Assembly (NCBI GenBank): GCA_964548535.1
Contig: CAZJRQ010000012.1
Coordinates: 1-58,862, forward strand
DNA: 58,862 bases
Direction of reading: 5' to 3'
DNA from: CAZJRQ01 sp964548535
Lineage (GTDB): Bacteria; Bacillota; Clostridia; Oscillospirales; Ruminococcaceae
Below are positions 25,771-34,801 of the stretch, one piece after another (positions within the stretch are counted from its first letter, which is position 1; each line of letters opens with the position of its first letter). Under the pieces are notes generated by a model that had not been told where the DNA came from, did no database searches, and saw nothing but the letters and a program-made list of their open reading frames with translations. The translations under genes were made by a program, and so were the position numbers.

Positions 25771-27246
25771 TTATAGAATAAAGCATATAAGCCCTGAACA
25801 ACCCTCGTTAATCATACGTTCAACTGTTTCTTTTAGTCGCATTCTTGCATCTTGCGGAAGTTTTGCAAGCTTTGCGTGAAGTCCTTCGTTCACTAGTTCA
25901 TGCAGTGACTTTCCGAAAATATTGCTCTCCCAAATTTTCTGAGGTGATTCTTCAAAGTCGTTTAGCATATAAAGAACAAGCTCCTCAGATTGTTTTTCTG
26001 AGCCAACAATTGGTGCAACTTCAGTGTTGATTGTTGCTTTCATCATGTGTATTGACGGTGCAGTTGCTTTCAGACGAATGCCGTATTTTCCGCCCTGCTT
26101 GATTACTTCTGGTTCGTCAAGTGTTAGCTCATCAATTGACGGCATTACAATGCTATATCCAGTTTCTTCAACTTGATTTAGCGCCTCAGCAAATTTGGAG
26201 TATTTATTTTTAACCTTTACAAGTTCTAAAATCTGTGGCATAAGGTCGCTTTCATTTTCTATAGTAAGACCAGTTGCCTCGCCTATGATTTTAAAGAACA
26301 AATCTTGATGAATTCCAACTGAAATTACAGCACTTCCGCTGCCAAGATGAATACTTTTTACATAGCTGTCAACTACTTGCTCACACTCGGCGATGTTTTG
26401 TGCACAAGTGCCAATCTCACGAAGGTTCGTAAGATTCTTTGCTGCACCTCTAATATGGGAAAATACAGCATCTTTTAGCCAGTGACCTTTTTCAAGAGAG
26501 TTAATCCATGATGGCATTTCGATGTTGATTTCCTTAATTGGGAAAGAATATAAAATTTGAGTTAGAATATTTTTTATGTCAGCTTCATTAAGTTCGAGAC
26601 AGTTGATTGGAATTACTGTTGTCTTGTATTTTTCTGAAAGTTCTTCACAAAGCTTTTTAACTTCTTGTGATTCTGGATGAATGCTGTTCATAAGCACAAC
26701 AAATGGTTTGTTGATTTGGTGAAGTTCAGCGATGACTCTTTCTTCACACTCCTCGTATTCTTCACGAGGAAGGTCGGTGATTGTGCCGTCAGTTGTAATT
26801 ACCAAGCCGATAGTACTGTGCTCGGTGATTACTTTTTGAGTTCCAACTTCAGCCGCCATGTTGAATGGTACTTCAGCATCAAACCAAGGAGTTACCACCA
26901 TTCTTGGTGCTTCGTTCTCAAAATATCCTATAGCGCTAGGGATTATGTATCCAACGCAGTCAATCATACGGACGTTGAATTTCGTGCCGCCGTCAAGTGA
27001 AACTTCAACAGCCTCTTCCGGAATAAACTTAGGCTCGGTTGTCATAATTGTCTTTCCGCCAGAAGATTGAGGAAGTTCATCAATTGCACGTTCTTTGCGA
27101 TAGTCGCTTTCAATATTGGGTATCACAAAATTCTCCATGAACTGCTTGATGAAAGTTGATTTACCAGTACGTACAGGACCGACAACTCCAATATAAATAT
27201 CACCGTCGGTTCGAGTTGCAATATCGTTATAGATGTCGTTTGTCAT
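25771..27246 (-). CDS. spoIVA: Stage IV sporulation protein A (spore coat morphogenetic ATPase)
   Basis: 491 aa from the ATG at 27246 (GGAGGAG upstream), almost exactly the family length. SpoIVA polymerises on the forespore outer membrane as the coat basement layer, using ATP. The start NDIYNDIATRTDGDIYIGVVGPVRTGKSTF contains the Walker A motif GPVRTGKST; VRMIDCVGY follows, and VLMNSIHPES is in the GTPase-like core. The C-terminus ends in a Cys-Ser-Gly-Leu-Ile-Cys type tail, as in other SpoIVA proteins. It follows sipL by 20 nt, so both are made together in the mother cell. Confidence 0.97.
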   Translation of the reverse strand: MTNDIYNDIATRTDGDIYIGVVGPVRTGKSTFIKQFMENFVIPNIESDYRKERAIDELPQSSGGKTIMTTEPKFIPEEAVEVSLDGGTKFNVRMIDCVGYIIPSAIGYFENEAPRMVVTPWFDAEVPFNMAAEVGTQKVITEHSTIGLVITTDGTITDLPREEYEECEERVIAELHQINKPFVVLMNSIHPESQEVKKLCEELSEKYKTTVIPINCLELNEADIKNILTQILYSFPIKEINIEMPSWINSLEKGHWLKDAVFSHIRGAAKNLTNLREIGTCAQNIAECEQVVDSYVKSIHLGSGSAVISVGIHQDLFFKIIGEATGLTIENESDLMPQILELVKVKNKYSKFAEALNQVEETGYSIVMPSIDELTLDEPEVIKQGGKYGIRLKATAPSIHMMKATINTEVAPIVGSEKQSEELVLYMLNDFEESPQKIWESNIFGKSLHELVNEGLHAKLAKLPQDARMRLKETVERMINEGCSGLICFIL

Positions 27247-27266
27247 AATTTTTCTCCTCCATATTC

Positions 27267-28820
27267 CTAATTCATTAGTGGGATAAGCAGCATACCGCAA
27301 TCATTTAGCTTGTTATCTGAAAGGTCATTTTCTTCCATGATTGCATTTATTGATGTGGAATATTTTTTTGCAATTTCCCAAATGTCCTCATTTTCACCGC
27401 AGTAGCATAGCTTTAATGCGTAGCCATTTTGCTTTTCCTTAGGCTTATCTGTGCATACTGAAAGCTGGCAAATGATATTTTTTGCTGACTGTTCGCATAC
27501 ACATCCGCTGATTTTTAGTTCTGCCTTTATTTCAGCAGAGTTGCTGTCAGGCAGATGATATGAACAGCTTTGTACGCAAACCTTAGGGTCTATTGTGCTT
27601 TGAGCAGAATACTCAGACGAAAGCTCATGCTCGAATGGAGCTTCCGATTCAAGATATATTGGAGCACCGCTCTCATTTTTGCCGATTAGACAGAAATTTA
27701 AGTTTCCTGAAATAATATACTTATTCTTGTCATCGTCAAACCTTGAAGAAACATTACTGATGTCACACCATGAATCATAAATGCATGCAATATCTTCGTC
27801 ATTGTAAGATACCTGTGATGTTACAGTATGAGTTTCGCTAATGCTCATAGGAATACTTTCAATTCTGCAGCCGGTATTCTCAAGTTCGCATTCGTAGCAG
27901 GTTGAGTATGCGTCGGTGACTACTTCGCAGGTTTCAAATTTCATTGCAGTGCAGTTTACTAAAAGCACAAGTTCACACTCAAGTGATGATGAATTTTCAC
28001 CTTTTGTGATGATATCACACCCTGCTGGAGTGATGTCGATGAAAGCTTCAAAGCTTTCATCTATGCCGTCGACGTCTATAATCTGGCTAAACGGTATTGT
28101 GAATTTCATTGGCTCAAGCACATCTTCACCAGCCGAATCAGTGCATGTGTAAAGCATTGAAATTTCAGCCTCACCCTTTGTTACTAGCTTTCCAGCGATA
28201 ATTTTTTGCTCTTGTGTGAAAACAGTGCAGTCAGAACGAATAATTGCACCAACAGCCGGCTTTGAAGCGGCAAGTTCAAGCTCTTCAATAACTGTAATTC
28301 TCTTGGTAGCAGTTAGTCGCTTTGTTGGATATGTAATCAGTGATTTTTTTAGCTGAACATTAGCACCAAAGGCATCGACAATTACAGCCTGCTTTTGCTC
28401 TCCGACAATTTTAATTCTTGCTGATACAGCACCACGAACATCAAGCCGGCGCTGATTTACAACACGGCAGTTTACATAGTCAACGTGCGGTGTTACAGTT
28501 ATGACTGGGTTTTGACAATCTCCGCTCATGTCAACTGATTTTGAGTAGTTAAGCTTTTGTTCTAAGCAGTTAACCTTGCAGCTGTTCTCACTTTGATAAA
28601 GAACTCTGATTAATACTGAAAGTTCAAATGTCATTTTCTCTCCGTTAATGCTGTGTGATGTAATTTTAGGCATCACACGACATTTTAAAATCCTAAAAAT
28701 ATCAGGATAGTAATCAGGGAGCACAAAATCACGTTCTACAGCCTGCTCGACTGTCGTGTCAAGTGCTGTGTGACTTGCTGAAAATGTTTCACGGTTAACT
28801 TTAAATTCCATTGTTCCCAT
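27267..28820 (-). CDS. sipL: SpoIVA-interacting protein SipL (DUF3794 plus LysM)
   Basis: 517 aa. In Clostridioides difficile SipL binds SpoIVA and is needed to localise the coat. The N-terminus (TALDTTVEQAVERDFVLPDYYPDIFRILK) and the repeated beta-rich units around 40-450 match DUF3794/SipL; the last 50 residues (KLCYCGENEDIWEIAKKYSTSINAIMEENDL) are a LysM domain, the part that contacts SpoIVA in C. difficile. AGGAGG lies 11 nt before the ATG at 28820. Its position directly before spoIVA strongly supports the functional pairing. Confidence 0.9.
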   Translation of the reverse strand: MGTMEFKVNRETFSASHTALDTTVEQAVERDFVLPDYYPDIFRILKCRVMPKITSHSINGEKMTFELSVLIRVLYQSENSCKVNCLEQKLNYSKSVDMSGDCQNPVITVTPHVDYVNCRVVNQRRLDVRGAVSARIKIVGEQKQAVIVDAFGANVQLKKSLITYPTKRLTATKRITVIEELELAASKPAVGAIIRSDCTVFTQEQKIIAGKLVTKGEAEISMLYTCTDSAGEDVLEPMKFTIPFSQIIDVDGIDESFEAFIDITPAGCDIITKGENSSSLECELVLLVNCTAMKFETCEVVTDAYSTCYECELENTGCRIESIPMSISETHTVTSQVSYNDEDIACIYDSWCDISNVSSRFDDDKNKYIISGNLNFCLIGKNESGAPIYLESEAPFEHELSSEYSAQSTIDPKVCVQSCSYHLPDSNSAEIKAELKISGCVCEQSAKNIICQLSVCTDKPKEKQNGYALKLCYCGENEDIWEIAKKYSTSINAIMEENDLSDNKLNDCGMLLIPLMN

Positions 28821-28869
28821 AATAATTGTGTCCTCCTAAAAATTTTGATTGTTTTTAGCTTGCTAAAAT

Positions 28870-28898
28870 AATATATTCGGACATCTAATCAAATATAC
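28870..28898 (-). promoter_or_regulatory. Sigma-E-like promoter of sipL-spoIVA
   Basis: On the minus strand GTATATTT (28898-28891) and AATATATT (28877-28870) are separated by 13 nt, close to the sigma-E pattern (ATATTT and CATACANT). Sigma-E control of spoIVA is known in B. subtilis. The -10 box differs at two positions, so this is tentative. Confidence 0.4.
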
Positions 28899-28899
28899 C

Positions 28900-28939
28900 G
28901 CAATCGGTAATAAAACTATTATTTTTTATTACCGATTGC
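28900..28939. repeat. 15-bp perfect inverted repeat upstream of sipL
   Basis: GCAATCGGTAATAAA (28900-28914) and TTTATTACCGATTGC (28925-28939) with a 10-nt loop. It has no T-tract on the sipL side and ends 1 nt before the sigma-E-like -35, downstream of the parC terminator. It could be a second terminator, an operator or a transcript-end structure. Confidence 0.7.
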
Positions 28940-28966
28940 TTAATAATCAATTTAATCCGTTATTTT

Positions 28967-29020
28967 GATAAAAACAAACCCTTTTAATGATACAGCAATC
29001 TTACCGTATATTAAAAGGGT
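28967..29020 (-). terminator. Terminator of the parE-parC operon
   Basis: ACCCTTTTAAT (28978-28988) pairs with ATTAAAAGGGT (29010-29020), an 11-bp stem; the minus-strand tail is TTGTTTTTATC. It lies 60 nt after the parC stop. Confidence 0.8.
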
Positions 29021-29082
29021 ATTTTCATATTAAATTATATGTCTAATAACATAAATTTAGTACTTGTATATTAAGTTTTTAT

Positions 29083-31326
29083 TTATAGTAATGAAGTTTG
29101 GTCAGGGTCAGGAATATCCTTAGCAAAGTTGCCAGCAACAGGAATAGTCTTTGTACGATATTTTGAAAGTTCAGCTGACTTTTTTTCATCAAGCAAAAAT
29201 GCTTTTTCTACAGTGGACTTAGCTTTTAGTGTCATAACCTGTACGCCAATTGTATCACGTGATGCTTTTGGCATTAGTAGAGCAGTGTCAAAAATCATTG
29301 AACGACCGTTAGTAGTTCTAAGCATGATTTCGGCATTGTCCGCTACATAGAACATTTCAATAAGCGGTGACTTTGAAGAATAAGCATTGCTAAGTTTCTT
29401 ACGGTTAGTTTTAGTTTCGTAAGCCTTTAGCGGTACTTTAGCAACCTTTCCGTTTTCAAAAATATAAATCATATAGCCTTCATAGTCTGTAGTTGTAACC
29501 ATTGTCTTTATGTTTTCATTTTCGTCAAAAGAAAGCTTTGCGGGAACATAATCACCAAGCACGCTTGCCTTTGTGTCCTCAAAATTGGACACTTTAGTCT
29601 TGTAAACTTGATAGCTGTCACTGAAAAACAGCAGTTCAGTTTTGTTGGTGCTTTCAATTTCCTGTGAAATGAAATCACCTTCTTTTAGCTTTTGCTCGCT
29701 TGCCATTCTAAGTGACTGCGGAGTTATCTTCTTGAAATATCCGCTTGAAGACACAAACAAAGTACAAGGATAATCAGGAGTTTCGTCCTCTGCAACATAT
29801 TCTTCAATGTCAGTCTTGTAGAAAAACTGAGTACGTCTTGGCTGACCATATTTCTTTGCAACTTCATTAAGTTCAGAAATAATAATCTTCTTGATTTTTC
29901 TTTCGCTGTCAAGAGTGTCGATAAGCTCTGTAATTTCCTTTTCAAGCTCATCAGTTTCAGCAAGACGTTTCATAATATACTCACGGTTTAGATGACGAAG
30001 TTTTATTTCAGCAATATATTCAGCCTGAATTTCATCAATTGAAAAACCAATCATAAGGTTAGGAATAACCTCAGATTCTTCTTCAGTTTCACGAATAATC
30101 TTGATTGCCTTGTCAATATCAAGCAAAATCTTTGCCAATGCCTTTAACAAATGAAGCTTTGCTTTTTTCTTGTCAAGGTCGAATTTGACACGTCTTTTTA
30201 CAGATTCAATTCTAAAATCGATCCATTCGTTAAGAATGTCATATACACCCATAACCTTAGGATATCCGCGAACAAGAATGTTGAAGTTGCAAGAATAAGT
30301 ATCCTGCAAAGGAGTCAAACGATATAGCTTTTGCATAAGCTTGTCTGGGTCAACTCCGCGTTTAAGGTCGATACCGATTGTAAGACCATTCTTATCAGTT
30401 TCATCACGAATGTATTGAATTTCGCGGATTTTTCCAGCTTTAACAAGAACAATAATTTTCTCAATAATAGCCTCAACTGTAGTTGTAGACGGAATCTCAA
30501 CAATCTCAAGACAATTAGCTTGCTTGTCATATTGATATTTAGCTCGAAGCTTTACCGAACCACGACCAGTCTTGTAAATTTTCTCAAGTTCTTCTTCATC
30601 ATAAAGTTCAAAAGCACCACCAGGGAAGTCAGGACCTTTTAGCGTTTCAATTATATTGTGATTTGGGTTGCGCATAAGTGCGACTGTGGTTTCACAAATT
30701 TCAGATAGATTGAATGAACAGACAGATGATGCCATCGAAACACCGATACCAACATTTGAATTAACCAAAATAGAAGGATAACTAACAGGCAAAAGCGTTG
30801 GCTCCATCATTGTGTTGTCATAGTTTGGCGCAAAATCGACAGTGTCCTTGTCAATATCTTTAAAAAGCTCGTTGCATATAGGCTCAAGCTTTGCTTCGGT
30901 ATATCTCGACGCAGCATAAGCCATATCGCGCGAATAAGATTTACCAAAGTTACCTTTTGATAGAACATATGGGTGTAGCAGTGCCTCGTTACCTCTCGCA
31001 AGCCTTACCATAGTTTCATAAATTGCACCGTCACCATGAGGGTTTAGCTTCATAGTCTGACCGACAATATTTGCTGATTTGGTTAAGCCACCATTTAAAA
31101 GTCCCATTTTGTACATTGTATATAGAAGCTTTCTGTGCGACGGTTTGAAACCGTCTATTTCAGGGAAAGCACGTGAAACAATAACGCTCATTGCATAAGG
31201 CATGTAGTTTTTTTGGAGCGTGTCTGTGATTTTTTCATTAATTACTTGACCTGCCCCGGCAATGTAAGCGTTATTTTCGTTAGTATTTGTTTTTTTGCGA
31301 CTAGACTCGCTTTTTTTTCTTGCCAA
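29083..31326 (-). CDS. parC: DNA topoisomerase IV subunit A (divergent GyrA/ParC family)
   Basis: 747 aa, TTG start with GAGG 8 nt upstream. Type IIA topoisomerase cleavage subunit. The breakage-reunion domain (about 30-500) has FPEIDGFKPSHRKLLYTMYKMG, NPHGDGAIYETMVRLA, KGNFGKS and the catalytic Tyr in AASRYTEAKLEP. The C-terminal part (about 500-735) is the DNA-wrapping beta-propeller. Compared with ordinary GyrA/ParC, the core is noticeably divergent: HPHGDS is NPHGDG, and the tract after GNFG differs. The N-terminus is a basic Lys/Ser/Asn tail. Second type II topoisomerase rather than gyrase is inferred from the context with parE. Confidence 0.9.
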   Translation of the reverse strand: MARKKSESSRKKTNTNENNAYIAGAGQVINEKITDTLQKNYMPYAMSVIVSRAFPEIDGFKPSHRKLLYTMYKMGLLNGGLTKSANIVGQTMKLNPHGDGAIYETMVRLARGNEALLHPYVLSKGNFGKSYSRDMAYAASRYTEAKLEPICNELFKDIDKDTVDFAPNYDNTMMEPTLLPVSYPSILVNSNVGIGVSMASSVCSFNLSEICETTVALMRNPNHNIIETLKGPDFPGGAFELYDEEELEKIYKTGRGSVKLRAKYQYDKQANCLEIVEIPSTTTVEAIIEKIIVLVKAGKIREIQYIRDETDKNGLTIGIDLKRGVDPDKLMQKLYRLTPLQDTYSCNFNILVRGYPKVMGVYDILNEWIDFRIESVKRRVKFDLDKKKAKLHLLKALAKILLDIDKAIKIIRETEEESEVIPNLMIGFSIDEIQAEYIAEIKLRHLNREYIMKRLAETDELEKEITELIDTLDSERKIKKIIISELNEVAKKYGQPRRTQFFYKTDIEEYVAEDETPDYPCTLFVSSSGYFKKITPQSLRMASEQKLKEGDFISQEIESTNKTELLFFSDSYQVYKTKVSNFEDTKASVLGDYVPAKLSFDENENIKTMVTTTDYEGYMIYIFENGKVAKVPLKAYETKTNRKKLSNAYSSKSPLIEMFYVADNAEIMLRTTNGRSMIFDTALLMPKASRDTIGVQVMTLKAKSTVEKAFLLDEKKSAELSKYRTKTIPVAGNFAKDIPDPDQTSLL

Positions 31327-31369
31327 CGAACTTACCTCTTTTCAGTCTTTGTGAGTTGTATTTTAACGT

Positions 31370-31594
31370 CTAAAGCTTGAAAACAATTTTCAATACGCCG
31401 AATAATACTAGCAAAAAAGCTATTACAGCGTAGGTGATTATTAGTTTTCTTACTGTTTTTTTTATATAATCGCTTATTTCCTCAGCAGTTTTATCTTCAC
31501 TAGATTTCAAGTTCTTTGAAAATCCTACCAGAGTGTATATTGTAAAAATAAGCAAAAGCACTATAGCTGTTATTGCTATAATTTTAAATAACAT
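31370..31594 (-). CDS. Small two-helix membrane protein
   Basis: 74 aa, no recognised family. One hydrophobic helix at about residues 3-25, a charged middle (KNLKSSEDKTAEEISDYIKKTVRK) and a second helix at about 50-72, giving a hairpin topology. It lies between parE and parC, 15 nt after parE and 43 nt before parC, on the same strand. The Shine-Dalgarno is poor. A membrane protein inside a topoisomerase operon is odd; no function can be inferred. Confidence 0.65.
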   Translation of the reverse strand: MLFKIIAITAIVLLLIFTIYTLVGFSKNLKSSEDKTAEEISDYIKKTVRKLIITYAVIAFLLVLFGVLKIVFKL

Positions 31595-31609
31595 GATGAA
31601 CCCAGCTTT

Positions 31610-33592
31610 CTATGAAATATCAGCCATTTCAAGATAATCATGCCCAAATTCGCTGATAAAGTCTTTTCTTCCTTGAAGATTTTCGCCCAAAAGCATATCA
31701 AACATATAAGCAGTTTGCTCCACACTGTCAGGGTGAACCTTAATTAAACGGCGAGTGTCTGGATTCATTGTAGTAAGTGACATCATATCAGCCTCATTCT
31801 CACCAAGACCTTTTGAACGTTGAATCGTATGCTTTTTATCACCTATTTTTTCTAAGATTTCGGTTTTCTCAACCTCGTCGTAGGCAAAATATGTTTTTTC
31901 CTTAGTTGTAATTTCAAACAAAGGTGATTCAGCAATGTACACAAAACCTTGTTCAATCAAAGTAGGAGTAAGCCTATAAAGCATAGTCAATATAAGGGTT
32001 CTAATCTGAAAACCGTCGACATCGGCATCGGTACATATTACGATTTTATTCCATTTTAGGTTGTCCAAGTTGAACATAGACAAATCTTTGTTAGACTTAG
32101 TTTTAACCTCAACACCACAGCCCAAAACCTTGATAATATCAGTAATAATATCATTTTTGAAAATCTTATCATAATCAGCCTTTAGGCAGTTTAGAATTTT
32201 ACCACGAACAGGGATAACAGCTTGATAATCAGCATCTCTAGCCATTTTAACAGAACCAAGAGCCGAGTCACCCTCCACTATATAAAGCTCACGCCTGTTT
32301 AAATCCTTTGAACGGCAGTCAACAAACTTTTGCACCTGATTTGACAAATCAATAGTACCAGAAAGCTTTTTCTTAATGTTCAAACGAGATTTTTCAGCAT
32401 TCTCACGACTGCGCTTATTTATTAGAACTTGTTCAGCAATTTTTATAGCTTCGTCAGGATTTTCAATAAAGTAAATTTCAATTTGATGCTTTAAAAATTC
32501 AGTCATGCATTCTTTGATAAATTTATTAGTAATAGCCTTCTTAGTCTGATTAGCATAAGAAGTTTGAGTAGAGAATGAACTTGAAACAAGCACAAGACAT
32601 TCCTCAATATCAGCAAAAGTAATCTGTTTTTCTGCTTTAAGATACTTATTATTGTTTTTCAAATAAGTATGAATTTGATTAGTAAAAGCAAGCTTTACAG
32701 CCTCTTCAGGAGAACCCCCATGCTCAAGATAGCTTGAGTTGTGGAAATATTCAAGCAATTTAACTTGATTAGAAAAAGTGAATGCTACAGCAAGTTTAAC
32801 CTTGTAATCTTCTTTATCAGCGCGGTCACGACCTACGCGGTCACCTTGGAAATATTGAATAGAAGTCAAATTATCCTTGCCGACAATTTCACCAACATAG
32901 TCAGCAATACCATTTTCATAGCAGAAAATAACCTCGTCAAAGCTGTTGTTTTCAAGCTGATAGCGGAAAACAAACTGAATGTTAGGATTAACAACTGCTT
33001 GTTTTTTCAAAATATCCTCAAAATATTCACGTTCAATATTAATGTCGGTAAAAACATCAAGGTCAGGTTTCCAGTGAGTTTTTGTACCAGTCTGCTTGCG
33101 GGTGGATTTTTCTTTTTTTAGTCCGCCGACATTTTCGCCTTTTTCAAAATGAAGATTATATTTGTATCCGTCACGATAAACTTCAACGTTCATAAATTCA
33201 GACGCGTATTGAGTAGCACAAGCGCCAAGTCCGTTAAGACCAAGAGAAAACTCATAGTTTTCACCGCTGTTGTTATTATATTTACCTCCAGCATATAGCT
33301 CGCAGTAAACAAGCTCCCAGTTAAATTTATCTTCGGATTTGTTAAAATCTACAGGACATCCGCGTCCGAAATCTTCAACTTCAATGCTGTTGTCGTTATA
33401 TCTTGTAAGAACAATTTTTGTACCGTTGCCATCTCTAGCTTCGTCGATTGAGTTAGATAGAATTTCAAAAATAGAATGCTTGCAGCCTTCAAGTCCGTCA
33501 GAACCAAAAATAACTGCTGGACGTTTTCTAACTCTGTCAGCACCTTTTAGAGATACTATGGCTTCGTTATTGTAATCATTATTTTTCGTCAT
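31610..33592 (-). CDS. parE: DNA topoisomerase IV subunit B (divergent GyrB/ParE family)
   Basis: 660 aa. ATPase subunit partner of parC. The GHKL ATPase region shows SIFEILSNSIDEARDG with the Mg-binding Asn, VEDFGRGCPVD, and a lid YEFSLGLNGLGA where most GyrB/ParE have GLHGVG. The TOPRIM domain carries ELYIVEGDSALG and ICTDADVDGFQIRTL (usual DADVDGxHI, here Gln), and RSKGLGENEADMM is the conserved end motif. It begins the three-gene unit parE - small membrane protein - parC. Confidence 0.92.
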   Translation of the reverse strand: MTKNNDYNNEAIVSLKGADRVRKRPAVIFGSDGLEGCKHSIFEILSNSIDEARDGNGTKIVLTRYNDNSIEVEDFGRGCPVDFNKSEDKFNWELVYCELYAGGKYNNNSGENYEFSLGLNGLGACATQYASEFMNVEVYRDGYKYNLHFEKGENVGGLKKEKSTRKQTGTKTHWKPDLDVFTDINIEREYFEDILKKQAVVNPNIQFVFRYQLENNSFDEVIFCYENGIADYVGEIVGKDNLTSIQYFQGDRVGRDRADKEDYKVKLAVAFTFSNQVKLLEYFHNSSYLEHGGSPEEAVKLAFTNQIHTYLKNNNKYLKAEKQITFADIEECLVLVSSSFSTQTSYANQTKKAITNKFIKECMTEFLKHQIEIYFIENPDEAIKIAEQVLINKRSRENAEKSRLNIKKKLSGTIDLSNQVQKFVDCRSKDLNRRELYIVEGDSALGSVKMARDADYQAVIPVRGKILNCLKADYDKIFKNDIITDIIKVLGCGVEVKTKSNKDLSMFNLDNLKWNKIVICTDADVDGFQIRTLILTMLYRLTPTLIEQGFVYIAESPLFEITTKEKTYFAYDEVEKTEILEKIGDKKHTIQRSKGLGENEADMMSLTTMNPDTRRLIKVHPDSVEQTAYMFDMLLGENLQGRKDFISEFGHDYLEMADIS

Positions 33593-33659
33593 TAAAAACT
33601 AAAATCCTTTCTATAAAAAAATACATTTAGATGTTAGACATCTTTTCACAATTAAAATT

Positions 33660-33689
33660 ATTATAACACAATTATTTTAAATTTGTCAA
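33660..33689 (-). promoter_or_regulatory. Sigma-A promoter of the parE operon
   Basis: Perfect TTGACA (33689-33684), 18-nt spacer, perfect TATAAT (33665-33660) on the minus strand, 68 nt before the parE ATG. Confidence 0.83.
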
Positions 33690-33798
33690 TCGATAATAAA
33701 TAGATTTACACTTTATTCGATAATTTATGCTGATTTTATATCTAAAATTTTTTCTCGTATATGCTAAGTTTGTAACTCTGTTTTGCTTTTTCGAATAG

Positions 33799-33824
33799 AC
33801 TATAAGTGAATAACTATAAGTGAA
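33799..33824 (+). repeat. 12-bp direct repeat before ytaF
   Basis: ACTATAAGTGAA occurs twice (33799-33810 and 33813-33824) with 2 nt between. It ends just before the ytaF ribosome site. Possibly a small tandem duplication or paired binding sites. Confidence 0.6.
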
Positions 33825-33839
33825 AGAGGGAGCAGCATG

Positions 33840-34469
33840 ATGAATATTTTACAAGCAGTAACAATTGCATTAGTTCTTTCTATAGATGCTTTTACTGCTA
33901 GTTTTGCCTATGGAAGTAAAAGCATTAAGATTCCCTTGCGTTCAATATTAATTATAACGCTGATTTCAAGTGCAACTACAGCATTATCGCTTTTTGCAGG
34001 AACGGTTTTGCAAAACTATATATCAGCAGGTTTGACATCCAAAATCAGCTTTGTGATTTTGCTTGTCTTAGGTTTATTTAATATTTTAGACAGTATAACT
34101 AAATCTATCATTAGAAAGTGTAGCCAGTGTAAAAAAGAATTGAAATTTTCTTTTTTTAATATTCGTTTTATTTTGACGTTATATGCAAATCCTGAAAAAG
34201 CCGATGTTGACAGTTCGAAAATTTTAACTTCAATGGAAGCTGTTTCTTTGGCGGTAGCATTATCGCTTGATAGTCTTGCAGTAGGTTTTGGAGCAGCGCT
34301 TGCTGATATAAATGTTTGGGCAGTTTTAATCAGTACTTTAATAATTAATACAGCAGCGTTGTTTTTCGGATGTCGTATAGGTGATAGAGTGTCAAAGAAA
34401 ATTGCGTTTAACTTATCATGGCTCGGAGGAGTGATTTTGATTATTATGGCTTTTACAAAGCTTAGATAA
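33840..34469 (+). CDS. ytaF: Sporulation membrane protein YtaF (MntP-like)
   Basis: 209 aa (an ATG at 33837 is an alternative; GGGAG spacing favours 33840). A six-helix membrane protein of the MntP/YtaF family: ALVLSIDAFTASFAYGSKSIKIP in the first repeat and VSLAVALSLDSLAVGFGAAL in the second, with conserved Asp residues in D-A-F and D-S-L, and ISWLGG-like NLSWLGGVILIIMAF at the end. The hydrophilic centre has two Cys (KCSQCKKE). YtaF is named for sporulation-dependent expression; a cation-efflux role is inferred from MntP. No clear sigma-A promoter is visible upstream. Confidence 0.85.
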   Translation: MNILQAVTIALVLSIDAFTASFAYGSKSIKIPLRSILIITLISSATTALSLFAGTVLQNYISAGLTSKISFVILLVLGLFNILDSITKSIIRKCSQCKKELKFSFFNIRFILTLYANPEKADVDSSKILTSMEAVSLAVALSLDSLAVGFGAALADINVWAVLISTLIINTAALFFGCRIGDRVSKKIAFNLSWLGGVILIIMAFTKLR

Positions 34470-34731
34470 TCAAATTTGTATTTATATAGTATAATTTAAG
34501 TTTTATATTAATAAGCTATATAGTGATTAGATTCTTATAAATGTACAGTGTCGTGAAAGTGCGGTGCTGTGCATTGTTTTGGTTTTATTCATATTTGTAT
34601 GGTTGTGTAGGTTGACATGACTAATGCATGAATGATTATACTAGGAATAGCTACATAAAAAATAAATCCTTCATATTAAATATTAAAAAGCTTTAACCGT
34701 GCATTTGCCTTATGCAGATTGATAACTATAA
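34470..34731. other. Intergenic region without a supportable gene
   Basis: A 332-bp gap runs from ytaF to 34801. Apart from the promoter at 34732-34760, I see only a second, poorer box pair, TTGACA with a 19-nt spacer to TATACT near 34613-34643, and no clear terminator after ytaF. There is no ORF with a ribosome site. Confidence 0.5.
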
Positions 34732-34760
34732 TTGACTTTTTTCGAGTTTTATGATATAAT
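34732..34760 (+). promoter_or_regulatory. Sigma-A promoter of the zinc-ribbon membrane protein gene
   Basis: TTGACT (34732-34737), 17-nt spacer, TATAAT (34755-34760), 41 nt before the GTG start. Confidence 0.8.
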
Positions 34761-34801
34761 TTTCATAATATTAGTTATCGAATTAATGAGGGGTGAATAT
34801 A

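Noticed and set aside
34470..34731. Possible small RNA between ytaF and the zinc-ribbon gene
   Set aside because: The only upstream promoter-like pair has a 19-nt spacer, and no terminator hairpin follows; not enough to call.
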